Of a DNA stretch of 64,000 nt, positions 9,679 through 19,435 are shown one piece after another (position 1 is the stretch's first letter; each line of letters starts with the position of its first letter). The DNA is from Staphylococcus argensis (GTDB taxonomy: Bacteria > Bacillota > Bacilli > Staphylococcales > Staphylococcaceae): assembly GCF_002902305.1 (NCBI RefSeq), contig NZ_PPPX01000001.1, forward strand, positions 815,655 through 879,654, read 5' to 3'. The position numbers and the translations under genes are program-made. The notes beneath the pieces are model-generated. The model ran no database searches, was not told where the DNA came from, and saw only the letters and a list, made by a program, of their open reading frames with translations.

Positions 9679-10944
9679 ATGATGTACGATTATAATCTTT
9701 TAGAGGACAGAGATATACTATGTATTGATCAGAAGAGCTTTTTTGCAAGTGTAGCGTGTATTCAAAAAGGGTTAGACCCTATGAAAGTCAAGTTAGCTGT
9801 AGTGGCAGACACGAAAAGACAAGGTTCAGTAGTATTAGCGGCGACACCAGAATTGAAGAAATTAGGAATTAAGACAGGATCGCGATTATTTGAAATACCT
9901 CATCGTAACGACATCTACATTATCAATCCTAGTATGCGTAAATATTTGGAGGTCTCTTTAGCAATTTCAAAAATTGCATTAAGATATGTACCTCCAGAAG
10001 ATTTACATCAATATAGTATCGACGAATTCTTCATGGATGTAACGGACAGTTATTATCGTTTTAACAGTACAGTTCAGTCATTCTGTGAGAGATTGATGAA
10101 AGAGATTAAAGAAGAAACGCAAATTCACTGCACGATAGGTATAGGTTCGAATATATTATTAAGCAAGATTGCGATGGATGTAGAAGCGAAACACAATCCT
10201 AGTAAGATTGCCGAGTGGCGTTATCATGATATTCCAGAGAAACTTTGGCCAATCCAACCGCTTAGTGAATTCTGGGGAATCAGTAGACGTACAGAAGCAA
10301 AGTTAAATAAACGAGGCATTTTTACGATAGGTGATTTAGCGCGCTATCCATATCGCTATTTGAAGAAAGATTTAGGCGTTATAGGGGTAGATTTACATTT
10401 ACATGCGAATGGTATTGATCATAGCAAAGTACGAGAGAAGTATAGAGTGACTAATCCATCTATTTGTAAAAGTCAAATTTTAATGCGAGATTATCGTCTT
10501 GAAGAAGCAAAGGTTGTTATGAGAGAGTTGATTGAAGATGTAGCAAGCCGTATTCGAGATAGAAGACAACTGGCTCGTACAATTCACTTTTCATTTGGCT
10601 ATAGTAATGGTGGCGGGGTGCATAAACAATACACGTTAGATGATCCAACTAACTTGGAGAAAGATATCTATAATGTGATCAATCATTTTGCGAATCAATT
10701 GTGCGATCCGACTGAGTTATATCGTACACTCAGTGTTTCGTTAACCCAGTTTGTGAATGAAAGCGAGAGACAATTGAGTCTATTTATTGATGAATATGAA
10801 AGAAGAAGAAATGAACGTTTAGCCAAAACGATTGATTTCCTACATCAGAAGTACGGAAAGGGCATCGTTTCAAAAGCTGTGTCTTACACCGAAGCGGGCA
10901 CGAAACATGGTCGTTTAGGATTAATGGCAGGCCACAAGATGTAG
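9679..10944 (+). CDS. Y-family DNA polymerase (UmuC/DinB-like), SOS-regulated
   Basis: A translesion polymerase of 421 residues. The palm motifs are visible: CIDQKSFFASVAC near residues 15-27 supplies the first acidic residue, and YSIDEFFMDVT near 114-124 the catalytic Asp-Glu pair. IGIGSNILLSKIAMD is the fingers/palm block, and the ISRRTEAKLNKRGI helix-hairpin-helix follows. It resembles the B. subtilis UvrX/YqjW and UmuC-like group more than housekeeping DinB, since position one reads DQKSFFAS. RBS GAGGAGGG precedes ATG 9679; a second ATG follows immediately. Two LexA boxes at the promoter indicate DNA-damage induction. No umuD partner is nearby. Confidence 0.9.
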   Translation: MMYDYNLLEDRDILCIDQKSFFASVACIQKGLDPMKVKLAVVADTKRQGSVVLAATPELKKLGIKTGSRLFEIPHRNDIYIINPSMRKYLEVSLAISKIALRYVPPEDLHQYSIDEFFMDVTDSYYRFNSTVQSFCERLMKEIKEETQIHCTIGIGSNILLSKIAMDVEAKHNPSKIAEWRYHDIPEKLWPIQPLSEFWGISRRTEAKLNKRGIFTIGDLARYPYRYLKKDLGVIGVDLHLHANGIDHSKVREKYRVTNPSICKSQILMRDYRLEEAKVVMRELIEDVASRIRDRRQLARTIHFSFGYSNGGGVHKQYTLDDPTNLEKDIYNVINHFANQLCDPTELYRTLSVSLTQFVNESERQLSLFIDEYERRRNERLAKTIDFLHQKYGKGIVSKAVSYTEAGTKHGRLGLMAGHKM

Positions 10945-10967
10945 CAAGTAGAGTTGAAATTCTAGCA

Positions 10968-11010
10968 GAAAAAAAGAGAAGAGGGACGAATTGTAATTTG
11001 AAGTCCCTCT
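10968..11010 (-). terminator. terminator downstream of tyrA
   Basis: AGAGGGAC and GTCCCTCT form the stem. On the minus strand it is followed by TCTCTTTTTTTT. It lies about 70 bp past the tyrA stop. Confidence 0.7.
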
Positions 11011-11081
11011 CTAGACAAGTAACTAGAAATGAAACAATCGCTTATTGTTCCATTTCACTATGGAAAAGAAATAGTTTTATT

Positions 11082-12173
11082 TTATGGAAGATAAGTATCG
11101 AAATCTTGCAGAGCTACTTTAGCTTGTTCACGATCATTCGGTGTCTTAAAGGTTAAACATAGCGCCCCCATAATATCTTCTCGAACTTCTAAAATTCTAA
11201 GGTTACTGATAGAAATATTATGTAAACTGAGAATATGAGTTACTTTACTAATCATTCCTGATTCGTCAGGGATATCGACATAAAGGTCATAACCGAGATT
11301 CAATGCACCGCGTGTTTGTGCAGGAAGGTGATCTCTATATGTCTTGGCTTGTTGAAAGAAGCTATACACTTCTTTAGGATTATTGTTTTTAATTAATCGA
11401 ATGACATCATTAATTTGTGTTTGCCAATCTTGTAGAATATCAAGAATGTGCTGATTATTCGCTTTAACGATATCACGCCACATTTCTGGACTACTACTAG
11501 CGATACGCGTTAAGTCTCGGAAACCACCTGCTGCGAGTTCTTTAATTAAATGAGAACTAGAACTATGATTTTCGTTTAGATGAACTAAACTTGACGCGAT
11601 AATATGTGGAACGTGACTGACCACGGCCGTAATATAATCATGCTCTTCGGCAGTGGTTGAAATAATTTTTGCACGAGTAAATCTTAATAATTGTTCGATC
11701 TCTTGATGCGCTGAATGATTCTCAGGTAGATGATGAATAAGGACATAATACGCATTTTCGAACAGATGCTTTTTTGAATTGAGTACACCTGTTTTATGAC
11801 TACCAGCCATAGGGTGTCCGCCAACAAGATGAATATTCGCTTCGAGCAACATACTTTCGTATGTCATGATACTAGCTTTAGTACTTCCAGTATCAGTCAC
11901 TATCAAAGAAGGTTTGGTATGATATTGCGGCAGCTCTCGTAAATAGTGAATCGTTTGTTGTACAGGAGTGGCATAAATAATAATATCTGCTTGTTCGACA
12001 GCCTCAGCATAATGATTGGCTATCTCATCAATAATTCCTATAGATTGCGCTTTACGTAGTTGTTCTGGATCTGCATCATAGGCTGAAATGATGAGATCTT
12101 CATGATAGTAGTGGAGATTGCTTGCTAAGCTACCTCCGATTAAACCTAGACCTACAAATAAGATTTGAGTCAT
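11082..12173 (-). CDS. tyrA: prephenate dehydrogenase
   Basis: Converts prephenate to 4-hydroxyphenylpyruvate with NAD+, the tyrosine branch of aromatic amino acid synthesis. The 363-residue protein has an N-terminal Rossmann fold ([12 protein letters not shown], residues 5-16), the [12 protein letters not shown] block near 120-131 and a C-terminal ACT domain (about 290-360; [20 protein letters not shown]) for feedback control. ATG at 12173 is chosen because GAGGAG is eight bases upstream; an in-frame codon nine bases earlier lacks this spacing. Divergent from the M42 peptidase gene. Confidence 0.94.
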   Translation of the reverse strand: MTQILFVGLGLIGGSLASNLHYYHEDLIISAYDADPEQLRKAQSIGIIDEIANHYAEAVEQADIIIYATPVQQTIHYLRELPQYHTKPSLIVTDTGSTKASIMTYESMLLEANIHLVGGHPMAGSHKTGVLNSKKHLFENAYYVLIHHLPENHSAHQEIEQLLRFTRAKIISTTAEEHDYITAVVSHVPHIIASSLVHLNENHSSSSHLIKELAAGGFRDLTRIASSSPEMWRDIVKANNQHILDILQDWQTQINDVIRLIKNNNPKEVYSFFQQAKTYRDHLPAQTRGALNLGYDLYVDIPDESGMISKVTHILSLHNISISNLRILEVREDIMGALCLTFKTPNDREQAKVALQDFDTYLP

Positions 12174-12275
12174 ACCGAGCACTCCTCTATCAAAAGATTC
12201 AGAATAGTATTATTGTATAAGAAGAGGTTACAATTAGCAATAAGAATCGTAAAGTAACGAAAGGGGATTTTAACG

Positions 12276-13316
12276 ATGACAGAAAGTATATTAAAGACGA
12301 TAAGTGAACTGACAGCTATTCCGAGTCCTTCTGGCAACGCATACAAAGCGATAGCTTATGTAGAAAATATAGCTCAAGAACTAGGATTTTCTACGCAAAC
12401 TACGAATAAAGGTGCACTAATTATTACTGTTGATGGAGATGAAAAAGAAAGACAACGATGTATAACAGCTCATGTAGACACATTAGGAGCAATGGTAAAA
12501 GAGATTAAAGATGATGGGCGTTTAGCTTTGTCTCTCATAGGTGGATATAGCTATAACGCACTTGAAGGAGAATACTGCGAAATAGAAACGCGTAATGGAG
12601 AAACATATTCTGGCACTATTTGTCTTCATGAAACAAGTGTTCATGTATATCGTGATAATGATAAGATTCCTCGCGATCAAGAACATATGGAAGTGAGAAT
12701 AGATGAAAAGGTAACATCTGAAGAAGAAACAAAACGCTTAGGTATTCAAGTAGGAAATTTCGTGAGTCTCAACCCAAGAACTGAGATAACACCATCAGGG
12801 TTCATTAAATCACGTCACTTAGATGATAAAGCAAGTGTGGCAATGATTATTGAGTTTCTAAAAAAGATTAATAATAAAGGTTTGAAGCTTCCTTATACAA
12901 CACAATTCTATATTTCGAATAACGAAGAGATCGGTTACGGTGCGAATGCATCCATAGCTCCTGAAATTGAAGAATTTATCGCTTTCGATATGGGCGCACT
13001 TGGAGATGGTCAAAGTTCAGATGAATATACTGTTTCAATCTGTGCTAAAGATTCATCAGGCCCTTATCATAAACGTTTAACAGATCATTTAGTATCATTA
13101 TGTGATCAACAAAATATCCCGTATCAAATTGATATCTATCCGTATTATGGGTCAGATGCCTCTGCAGCATTACGTGCAGGTGCTGATGTACGTCATGCTT
13201 TATTTGGTGCAGGTATTGAATCTTCTCATGCGATGGAACGTACACATATCGATTCACTCAAAGCAACACAAGCGCTATTAGAAGCTTATTGTATGTCATC
13301 AATGACTGAAAAATAA
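12276..13316 (+). CDS. M42 family metallopeptidase (glutamyl aminopeptidase-like)
   Basis: A cytosolic dinuclear-zinc aminopeptidase of 346 residues, the usual length for M42 enzymes (PepA/YsdC/FrvX group). Visible metal and catalytic residues are the His and Asp of TAHVDTLG (about 67-74), the Asp of RHLDDKASV, the Glu pair of NNEEIGYG (about 213-220), the Asp of FDMGALGDGQ and the His of ESSHAMERTH near the end. It trims N-terminal residues from peptides and often forms a dodecameric shell. RBS AAAGGGG is upstream of ATG 12276. The following trp operon has its own promoter. Confidence 0.92.
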   Translation: MTESILKTISELTAIPSPSGNAYKAIAYVENIAQELGFSTQTTNKGALIITVDGDEKERQRCITAHVDTLGAMVKEIKDDGRLALSLIGGYSYNALEGEYCEIETRNGETYSGTICLHETSVHVYRDNDKIPRDQEHMEVRIDEKVTSEEETKRLGIQVGNFVSLNPRTEITPSGFIKSRHLDDKASVAMIIEFLKKINNKGLKLPYTTQFYISNNEEIGYGANASIAPEIEEFIAFDMGALGDGQSSDEYTVSICAKDSSGPYHKRLTDHLVSLCDQQNIPYQIDIYPYYGSDASAALRAGADVRHALFGAGIESSHAMERTHIDSLKATQALLEAYCMSSMTEK

Positions 13317-13325
13317 AAAAAGTGA

Positions 13326-13354
13326 TTGACAAAAATGTTTCATCCAAGTATGAT
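13326..13354 (+). promoter_or_regulatory. trp operon promoter
   Basis: A consensus TTGACA (13326-13331), a 17-bp spacer and TATGAT (13349-13354) form a strong sigma-A promoter just upstream of the T-box leader. Confidence 0.85.
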
Positions 13355-13361
13355 ACTAAGT

Positions 13362-13578
13362 AATTACTTTTAATACTACTGACTCAGAGATGTAGTAGTG
13401 AATGCAGTACGTAGTTTCAGAAAGCTAATGGTAGATGGAAATTAGCACGTCGCATATCATGAATTGGGCTTTGAGTAACAAGATTGAATATACTTTCGTA
13501 AAGTGAACAATTAAGTTTGTTAACTAAGGTGGCACCACGGTAACGCGTCCTTATAGGTCTGTGTTATCGTGGTTTTTT
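13362..13578 (+). promoter_or_regulatory. T-box riboswitch 1 (tryptophan)
   Basis: The conserved T-box core AAGGTGGCACCACGG is at 13526-13540. The downstream terminator CCACGGTAAC/GTTATCGTGG plus TTTTTT overlaps it and is mutually exclusive with the antiterminator. The likely specifier codon is TGG at 13465-13467 in GAATTGGGC, so uncharged tRNA-Trp would promote readthrough. This is the first of two tandem units ahead of trpE. Confidence 0.85.
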
Positions 13579-13589
13579 AGTTTTAGTGC

Positions 13590-13790
13590 AAATAAGATGT
13601 AGTACGTATGAAATGTTGTAGTGACAGAAAGTCAGTGGTTGATGAGAACTGACACACTTTCATACAGAAATTGGGTCTTATTGAAGTAATTAAATAGTAA
13701 TTTGAGTGAGTGAAGCATCGAGGTGTTTTGCTAATTAAGGTGGTACCGCGCGACTAGCGTCCTTTATGGAGGATGCTAGTTTTTTTAATA
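13590..13790 (+). promoter_or_regulatory. T-box riboswitch 2 (tryptophan), tandem
   Basis: A second complete-looking T-box, with core TTAAGGTGGTACCGCG at 13735-13750. Its terminator CTAGCGTCC/GGATGCTAG is followed by TTTTTTT at about 13753-13787. The likely specifier is TGG at 13672-13674 in AAATTGGGTC. It ends about 30 bp before the trpE start, so transcripts must pass two tRNA-Trp-sensing switches. Confidence 0.85.
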
Positions 13791-13818
13791 TTTGTTGATA
13801 AATAAAGGAGGATTATTG

Positions 13819-15225
13819 ATGGAAGTCTATTATGAGAAAGTAAAAGCGGATGTTACGCCAGAGGCGATAGCAAGGACAACAAAGAAGAAGATTATCTTAG
13901 AAAGTGCGGATAATTCACAAACAAAGGGACGCTACTCCATCGTCGTTCTTGATGTTTGTGGGGAACTCACATTAGATAATGAGGAATTTAAGGCGACCGG
14001 CCCAAATATTATGCAGGTAAATTTGGATCAACCATATCAATTTCTAAAGTATTTCTTAAATGAATATAAAGTAACAATTGATGATGAAATACTTAAACAA
14101 CTCCCGTTTATCTCAGGGTTTATCGGGTCGTGTAGCTTTGACCTAGTAAGACATGAATTTCCTAAGTTGCAAAATATCGAATTAGCAGACCATCAACATC
14201 ATGATTTGCATTTCTACATGGTGGAAGATGTGTTGGTGTTTGATCACTACAAAGAAGAACTTTATATTATTGCTTCTAATATGTTCTCAAATGTAAATGA
14301 AGCTGAACTGGAAAAACGTGTTCAAACGCAAAAGGGTAATTTAAAAAATATACCTGTATTTAGTGAAACGATTCCGTTTGAGACATCACAAGATAAAGTT
14401 GTTAGTGGCAATATTTCTAAAAAGAATTTTATTGAAAATGTAAGAAAATTCAAGAAACTCATTAGTAAAGGAGATATGTTCCAAGTTGTGCCATCGATTA
14501 TTTACAGTTATGCACACGATTTCGGTGAGCAACGTTTCCCATTGACTTTCCAAATGTATCAGAATTTAAAAAGACAAAATCCGAGTCCCTATATGTATTA
14601 TCTCAGCATGGGCAATACGATTGTGGTTGGTAGTTCTCCGGAAAGTTTCGTGAAAGTGAAGAATAATCGCGTCTATACGAACCCGATTGCTGCAACGATT
14701 CGGCGTGGCGCAACGGAAGAAGAAGATCAAGCATTAGCAGAACAACTTCTCTCAGATGAGAAAGAATTAAGTGAACATCGCATGCTTGTTGATCTTGGAC
14801 GAAATGATATACATCGTGTATCTCGACCAGGAACTTCTAAAGTGCATAAGTTAATGATGATTGAGCGTTACGAACATGTCATGCATATCGTTAGTGAAAT
14901 TTCAGGTGAGCTTGATGATTTATCACCGATGGAAATCATAACGAGTCTATTGCCAACAGGTACAGTTTCTGGAGCGCCAAAGTTAAGAGCAATTCAACGA
15001 ATTTATGAAACGACGCCAAAGAAACGGGGGATTTATAGCGGAGGTATAGGTTACATCAACTGTAATCATGAACTAGATTTCGCGCTAGCGATTCGTACGA
15101 TGATTGTTGACGTAGGAAAGGTGAATGTAGAAGCGGGCTGCGGAGTCGTTTACGATTCGGTTCCTGAAAAAGAATATGAAGAAACACAAATGAAAGCGAA
15201 AAGTTTATTGGAGGTGACACCATGA
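13819..15225 (+). CDS. trpE: anthranilate synthase component I
   Basis: The chorismate-using subunit of anthranilate synthase, first step of tryptophan synthesis. 468 residues. The chorismate-binding domain motifs are intact: PSPYMYYLSMG, SSPESFVKV, the IAATIRRGA block, LVDLGRNDIHRVS, PTGTVSGAPKLRA and RRG/GGIGYI equivalents. The start is ATG 13819 with AAAGGAGG seven to eight bases upstream; an in-frame ATG at 13792 lies in the terminator region and is unlikely. It overlaps trpG by four bases (ATGA), which suggests translational coupling. Controlled by the tandem T-box leader. Confidence 0.95.
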   Translation: MEVYYEKVKADVTPEAIARTTKKKIILESADNSQTKGRYSIVVLDVCGELTLDNEEFKATGPNIMQVNLDQPYQFLKYFLNEYKVTIDDEILKQLPFISGFIGSCSFDLVRHEFPKLQNIELADHQHHDLHFYMVEDVLVFDHYKEELYIIASNMFSNVNEAELEKRVQTQKGNLKNIPVFSETIPFETSQDKVVSGNISKKNFIENVRKFKKLISKGDMFQVVPSIIYSYAHDFGEQRFPLTFQMYQNLKRQNPSPYMYYLSMGNTIVVGSSPESFVKVKNNRVYTNPIAATIRRGATEEEDQALAEQLLSDEKELSEHRMLVDLGRNDIHRVSRPGTSKVHKLMMIERYEHVMHIVSEISGELDDLSPMEIITSLLPTGTVSGAPKLRAIQRIYETTPKKRGIYSGGIGYINCNHELDFALAIRTMIVDVGKVNVEAGCGVVYDSVPEKEYEETQMKAKSLLEVTP

Positions 15226-15845
15226 TTCTAATCATCGATAATTATGACTCGTTTACTTATAACTTAGTTGATATCGTGGAACAACATCGTAAAGTCAAAT
15301 TAACTTATGTCGATCAAATATCTTTTAATCAATTAGTAGTATTGAACATTGAAGGTATTATTATCTCTCCTGGACCAGGGCATCCCATGGACTATCCGGA
15401 GTTGATGAAGTTGATTCTTTTATTTCCTCATGTACCAATACTTGGTGTGTGTTTAGGAGCACAAGCTTTGACGTGTTACTACGGTGGCGAAGTCATACAA
15501 GGGTCCGATATCTTACATGGCAGAGTGGATCAGATGGAAATACTAGAAGAATCAAAGTTATTACGAAATATTACACAATATTCTGATATTATGCGCTATC
15601 ACTCTTTAGTGAGCAACCCGAAATCTTTTCCTAAAGAACTCACTATCACAGCACAAACGAGTGATTGTATACAAGCATTTGAACATCAGTCATATCCTCA
15701 TTATGGCGTACAGTTTCATCCAGAATCCTTTGCGACCGAATATGGTGAACAAGTCATATTAAATTTCTTAGATATTTGTAAGGAGGCGACACACCGTGGC
15801 GTTAAAGTTAAAACTTCAACAGCAACAAGCACTGACTCAGAGTGA
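15222..15845 (+). CDS. trpG: anthranilate synthase component II (glutamine amidotransferase)
   Basis: Supplies ammonia from glutamine to TrpE. The class I amidotransferase triad is visible: the Cys of GVCLGAQAL (about residue 80) and the His and Glu of VQFHPES (about 170-174). SPGPGHP forms the oxyanion region. The protein is 207 residues, longer at the C-terminus than the 188 or so of S. aureus TrpG, so its last 50 bases overlap the start of trpD in another frame. The TrpD ribosome-binding site lies inside the trpG coding sequence. Intact otherwise. Confidence 0.94.
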   Translation: MILIIDNYDSFTYNLVDIVEQHRKVKLTYVDQISFNQLVVLNIEGIIISPGPGHPMDYPELMKLILLFPHVPILGVCLGAQALTCYYGGEVIQGSDILHGRVDQMEILEESKLLRNITQYSDIMRYHSLVSNPKSFPKELTITAQTSDCIQAFEHQSYPHYGVQFHPESFATEYGEQVILNFLDICKEATHRGVKVKTSTATSTDSE

Positions 15846-16812
15846 AATTAACGACTTTGTAGCGTTATTGATTTCACCAGATGTTGGTAATGAGGAGAAA
15901 CGAAATTATTTACAAGCCTTTTCAAATAAGGATTATAGTCAGAAAGAATTAACTTATTTATCGCGCGCACTTATACACACAATGTATGATCCACAACCTT
16001 ATTATCCTGATGGCATGTGTGTATGTGGTACGGGCGGGGACCGATCTAACAGTTTCAATATTTCCACGACAGTCTCGTTTATCGTGGCGAGTGCGGGTGT
16101 TCCAGTGATTAAACATGGCAACAAGAGTATCACATCCGCTTCAGGCAGCACAGATTTACTAGCGGCCATGGCGATCAATACTACACCAGTAGCTCAAACA
16201 CCAGCGCAGCTTCAGGAAACGCATTTAGCCTTCCTAAGCGCGACGGAGACATTTCCGGTGATGAAGCATATTCAACCTGTCCGTAAAATGATTGATACAC
16301 CCACCGTTTTTAATATTATCGGTCCGATTATTAATCCATTCCAACTCGACTATCAAGTGATGGGTGTCTATGATGCGGAACGTTTACCACATATTGCGCA
16401 GACTTTACATGATTTAGGACGTCGTCGAGCTATCGTCGTTCATGGAGCTGGTGGCATGGATGAAGCGACTTTATCAGGTGAAAATATCATTTATGAAGTG
16501 AATCGAGATCAAGGCATTACCCATTATACTTTAAACGCCGAAGATGTAGGTCTACATTCAGCAAACAATACTGAGCTCGTCGGAGGAACGCGGCTTGATA
16601 ATCTACAAATTTCGGAACGCATTTTACGAGGAGAAGATGATTCAGCTAAATATGAGGTAGTGTTGTTGAATGCAGGATTGGCGTTGTATGTAGCCGAAAA
16701 AGCCGAAACGATTCGAGAAGGAGTCGAACTGGCGCGTACATTAATTCAAAGTGGCAAAGCATACGACCAGTATCAAAGTATGAAAGGAGAAGTTCATGAC
16801 TATATTGGATGA
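15796..16812 (+). CDS. trpD: anthranilate phosphoribosyltransferase
   Basis: Joins anthranilate to phosphoribosyl pyrophosphate. 338 residues. The family motifs are present: [15 protein letters not shown] (about residues 75-89) for PRPP binding, [15 protein letters not shown] (about 108-122) and the [13 protein letters not shown] block near 217-229. GTG at 15796 is the start, with AGGAGG at 15781-15786. It overlaps trpG by 50 bases and trpC by 17 bases. It looks fully functional, unlike trpF and trpA further on. Confidence 0.94.
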   Translation: MALKLKLQQQQALTQSEINDFVALLISPDVGNEEKRNYLQAFSNKDYSQKELTYLSRALIHTMYDPQPYYPDGMCVCGTGGDRSNSFNISTTVSFIVASAGVPVIKHGNKSITSASGSTDLLAAMAINTTPVAQTPAQLQETHLAFLSATETFPVMKHIQPVRKMIDTPTVFNIIGPIINPFQLDYQVMGVYDAERLPHIAQTLHDLGRRRAIVVHGAGGMDEATLSGENIIYEVNRDQGITHYTLNAEDVGLHSANNTELVGGTRLDNLQISERILRGEDDSAKYEVVLLNAGLALYVAEKAETIREGVELARTLIQSGKAYDQYQSMKGEVHDYIG

Positions 16813-17575
16813 AATCGTTGAATATAAACAAGCGTTGTTAGCAGAAGGATATTATCAAGAACAATTAAACCAACTCGATGTTGTCGATGTCTCGCATAAG
16901 CAAAGTTACATTGAGCAGCTTAAACAAAGTGAACAATTAGGTATTATCGCTGAAATTAAGTCAACGAGCCCATCGTTAAATCAAATACTTAAGAAAGATT
17001 TAGGGCAACAGGTGAAAGATTATGAACGCTACGGAGCGAGTGCGATTTCAGTGCTAACTGATGAGCGCTACTTTGGTGGTAGTTTCGAACGCCTTCAGAA
17101 TTTAACAATGCAGACATCTTTACCAGTGCTTTGTAAAGATTTCATCATTGATCCGTTACAAATTGACGTCGCGAAACGCGCTGGAGCATCGATGATCTTA
17201 CTCATCGTTAATATCTTATCTGATGAAACGTTAGCCTCACTTTACCAATACGCGACCCAGCAAGGTTTAGACGTACTCGTAGAAGTGCACGATCAAGCAG
17301 AGTTGGCACGTGCGCACCAACTTCAACCTGAGCTGATTGGTGTCAATAACCGTGATTTGCGTACATTTATTACTGATGTCGAACATACGAATCAAATCTT
17401 ACAAGACAAACAATCAGGGTTACTTTATATCTCTGAAAGTGGTATTCATTCTCGCGAAGATGTTGAACAAATTATGCCATCAGGTATAGATGGATTATTA
17501 ATAGGCGAAGCACTGATGAAATGCGACGACTTAAGTAAGTTCCTACCGAGTCTTAAGTTAGAAAAGGTGAAATGA
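16796..17575 (+). CDS. trpC: indole-3-glycerol-phosphate synthase
   Basis: Closes the indole ring from carboxyphenylaminodeoxyribulose phosphate. A TIM-barrel protein of 259 residues, with the motifs AEIKSTSPS (about 51-59), [21 protein letters not shown] (about 111-121), [19 protein letters not shown] and [11 protein letters not shown]. Lys, Glu and Asn catalytic positions are present. AAAGGAG precedes ATG 16796. It overlaps trpD by 17 bases and trpF by four (ATGA). Intact. Confidence 0.94.
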   Translation: MTILDEIVEYKQALLAEGYYQEQLNQLDVVDVSHKQSYIEQLKQSEQLGIIAEIKSTSPSLNQILKKDLGQQVKDYERYGASAISVLTDERYFGGSFERLQNLTMQTSLPVLCKDFIIDPLQIDVAKRAGASMILLIVNILSDETLASLYQYATQQGLDVLVEVHDQAELARAHQLQPELIGVNNRDLRTFITDVEHTNQILQDKQSGLLYISESGIHSREDVEQIMPSGIDGLLIGEALMKCDDLSKFLPSLKLEKVK

Positions 17576-18222
17576 TGAAGCTGAAATTCTGTGGTTTTAC
17601 GAGAAAAGAAGATATCGAGAAAGTGAAACAACTCAACGTAGATGCGGTGGGATTCATTCACTATCCCAACAGTAAGTGACATCTCCCTATATCTAAGATT
17701 AACGAATTAATGCAGCCCCTTCCAGTAACGATGGAGAAGGTCGTCGTAGTAGTGAATCCTTCTCGAGCTACAATTGATGATTTAGCTACCAAGACACCGA
17801 TGACGACGCTGCAACTTCACGGGAACGAACCGTTAGAAATCATTCAATATATACGAGAACATCATCCTGATTTACGTATTATTAAAGCTTTAAGCGCGCA
17901 TAATCATGAAGAGTTGCAGACGCGACTGGATTATTACATTAATCAGGTTGATGAATTGATTATCGACACACCCTCACAAGATTACGGAGGTACAGGACAA
18001 ACGTATGATTGGGAAATCTTACATGGTATTCACGATGTCCCTTTTATGATAGCGGGTGGGCTTAACTACGACCATATTCAAACTATCAAGCAAATGGATT
18101 TGAATCATCACGGCTACGACATCGCTAGTGGGATTGAAACTGAAGGACGTAAAGATTTAGATAAAATGATACGCATTATCGAAAGCGTTAAAGGAGTGAC
18201 AAAGCATGGCAAATCAATTTAA
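17572..18222 (+). pseudogene. trpF: phosphoribosylanthranilate isomerase, interrupted by an in-frame TGA
   Basis: The frame opens with ATG 17572 (or 17575) and reads [19 protein letters not shown], then [10 protein letters not shown] as expected for TrpF. TGA at 17677-17679 (codon 36) then stands where the family has an Arg (…PNSKRH…). The same frame continues without another stop to 18222 through LQLHGNE, IKALSAHN, IDTPSQDYGGTGQTYDWEI and FMIAGGLNYDH. One CGA-to-TGA transition explains it. The full frame would be about 215 residues. No good ribosome-binding site precedes the internal ATG at 17710, and a restart there would lose the first strands of the barrel. Probably inactive, unless the stop is a sequencing error or is read through. 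Confidence 0.88.
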
Positions 18223-19435
18223 GCAAGAGATTCAAACAGAAGCGGATGAATTAGGATTCTTCGGAGAATATGGAGGGCAATACGTACCCGAAACGTTAAT
18301 GCCAGCAATCCAAGAGTTGAAGCAAGCTTATAAGGAGGCTAAAGAGGATCCAGCGTTCCAAGAAGAACTTAAAGATTTACTCACGGATTATGTTGGACGT
18401 ACGACACCGTTAACGTATGCGAAATCGTATACTGAATCGTTAGGTGGCGCTAAGATTTATTTAAAGCGTGAAGACCTTAATCACACAGGTGCGCATAAGA
18501 TTAACAATGCATTAGGGCAAGCGCTACTCGCACGACGCATGGGCAAGAATAAGCTCGTAGCAGAAACAGGTGCAGGACAACACGGTGTAGCGAGTGCGAC
18601 AGTGGCAGCACTCTTTGATATGGAACTCGTCGTCTTTATGGGCTCAGAAGATATCAAACGCCAAGCATTAAACGTCTTTCGTATGGAGTTGTTAGGTGCG
18701 AAGGTAGTCTCTGTTGAGGAAGGGCAAGGTACTCTCTCGGATGCAGTCAACAAGGCGTTGCAATACTGGGTCAGTCATGTAGAAGATACACATTATCTAC
18801 TTGGTTCAGTTATGGGACCTGATCCATTCCCAACGATGGTTAGAGACTTTCAAAGTGTCATAGGCCAAGAGATTAAAACGCAAATCGTAGACAAAGAAGG
18901 GCGCTTACCAGATGCCGTAGTTGCTTGCATTGGAGGCGGATCAAATGCGGCAGGTACATTCTATCCATTCGTGTTAGATGATGTGAAATTGTATGGCGTT
19001 GAAGCGGCTGGAAAGGGTGTGGACTCTCAGAAACACGCACTTGCATTAAACAAAGGCACACCAGGCGTATTACACGGTGCTCGTATGTATTTATTACAAG
19101 ACAAGCATGGGCAAGTACAATTAGCACACTCGATTTCGGCAGGACTCGATTATCCAGGTGTGGGCCCTGAACATTCGTACTATCACGATTTAGGACGTGT
19201 GACGTATGAGACAGCGACAGACGATGAAGCGATGCAAGCCCTGAAACGATTCACACGTGCTGAAGGTATTATACCAGCTATAGAAAGTGCGCACGCGTTA
19301 AGTTATGTTGAACGTTTAGCACCGACGATGAGACGAGGTGAAATCATCGTCGTTACAGTTTCTGGACGTGGCGATAAAGATATGGAATCGATACGTTCAT
19401 ATTTGTCAACAGAAGGAGGGGACCAAGATGAGTAA
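18206..19435 (+). CDS. trpB: tryptophan synthase beta subunit
   Basis: The PLP enzyme that condenses indole with serine. 409 residues. Typical blocks are [14 protein letters not shown] at the N-terminus, [20 protein letters not shown] with the PLP lysine (about residue 94), the [11 protein letters not shown] loop, [12 protein letters not shown] for phosphate binding, and [10 protein letters not shown]. Intact. AAAGGAG lies nine bases before ATG 18206. The start overlaps the end of trpF by 17 bases, and the end overlaps trpA by eight. With trpA broken, it could still make tryptophan from external indole (inference). Confidence 0.95.
   Translation: MANQFKQEIQTEADELGFFGEYGGQYVPETLMPAIQELKQAYKEAKEDPAFQEELKDLLTDYVGRTTPLTYAKSYTESLGGAKIYLKREDLNHTGAHKINNALGQALLARRMGKNKLVAETGAGQHGVASATVAALFDMELVVFMGSEDIKRQALNVFRMELLGAKVVSVEEGQGTLSDAVNKALQYWVSHVEDTHYLLGSVMGPDPFPTMVRDFQSVIGQEIKTQIVDKEGRLPDAVVACIGGGSNAAGTFYPFVLDDVKLYGVEAAGKGVDSQKHALALNKGTPGVLHGARMYLLQDKHGQVQLAHSISAGLDYPGVGPEHSYYHDLGRVTYETATDDEAMQALKRFTRAEGIIPAIESAHALSYVERLAPTMRRGEIIVVTVSGRGDKDMESIRSYLSTEGGDQDE

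Noticed and set aside
17677-17679. Programmed readthrough or selenocysteine at the TGA in trpF
   Set aside because: TrpF needs no selenocysteine, the position is an ordinary Arg in homologues, no insertion element is visible, and trpA has an unrelated TAA, so simple mutation is the better explanation.
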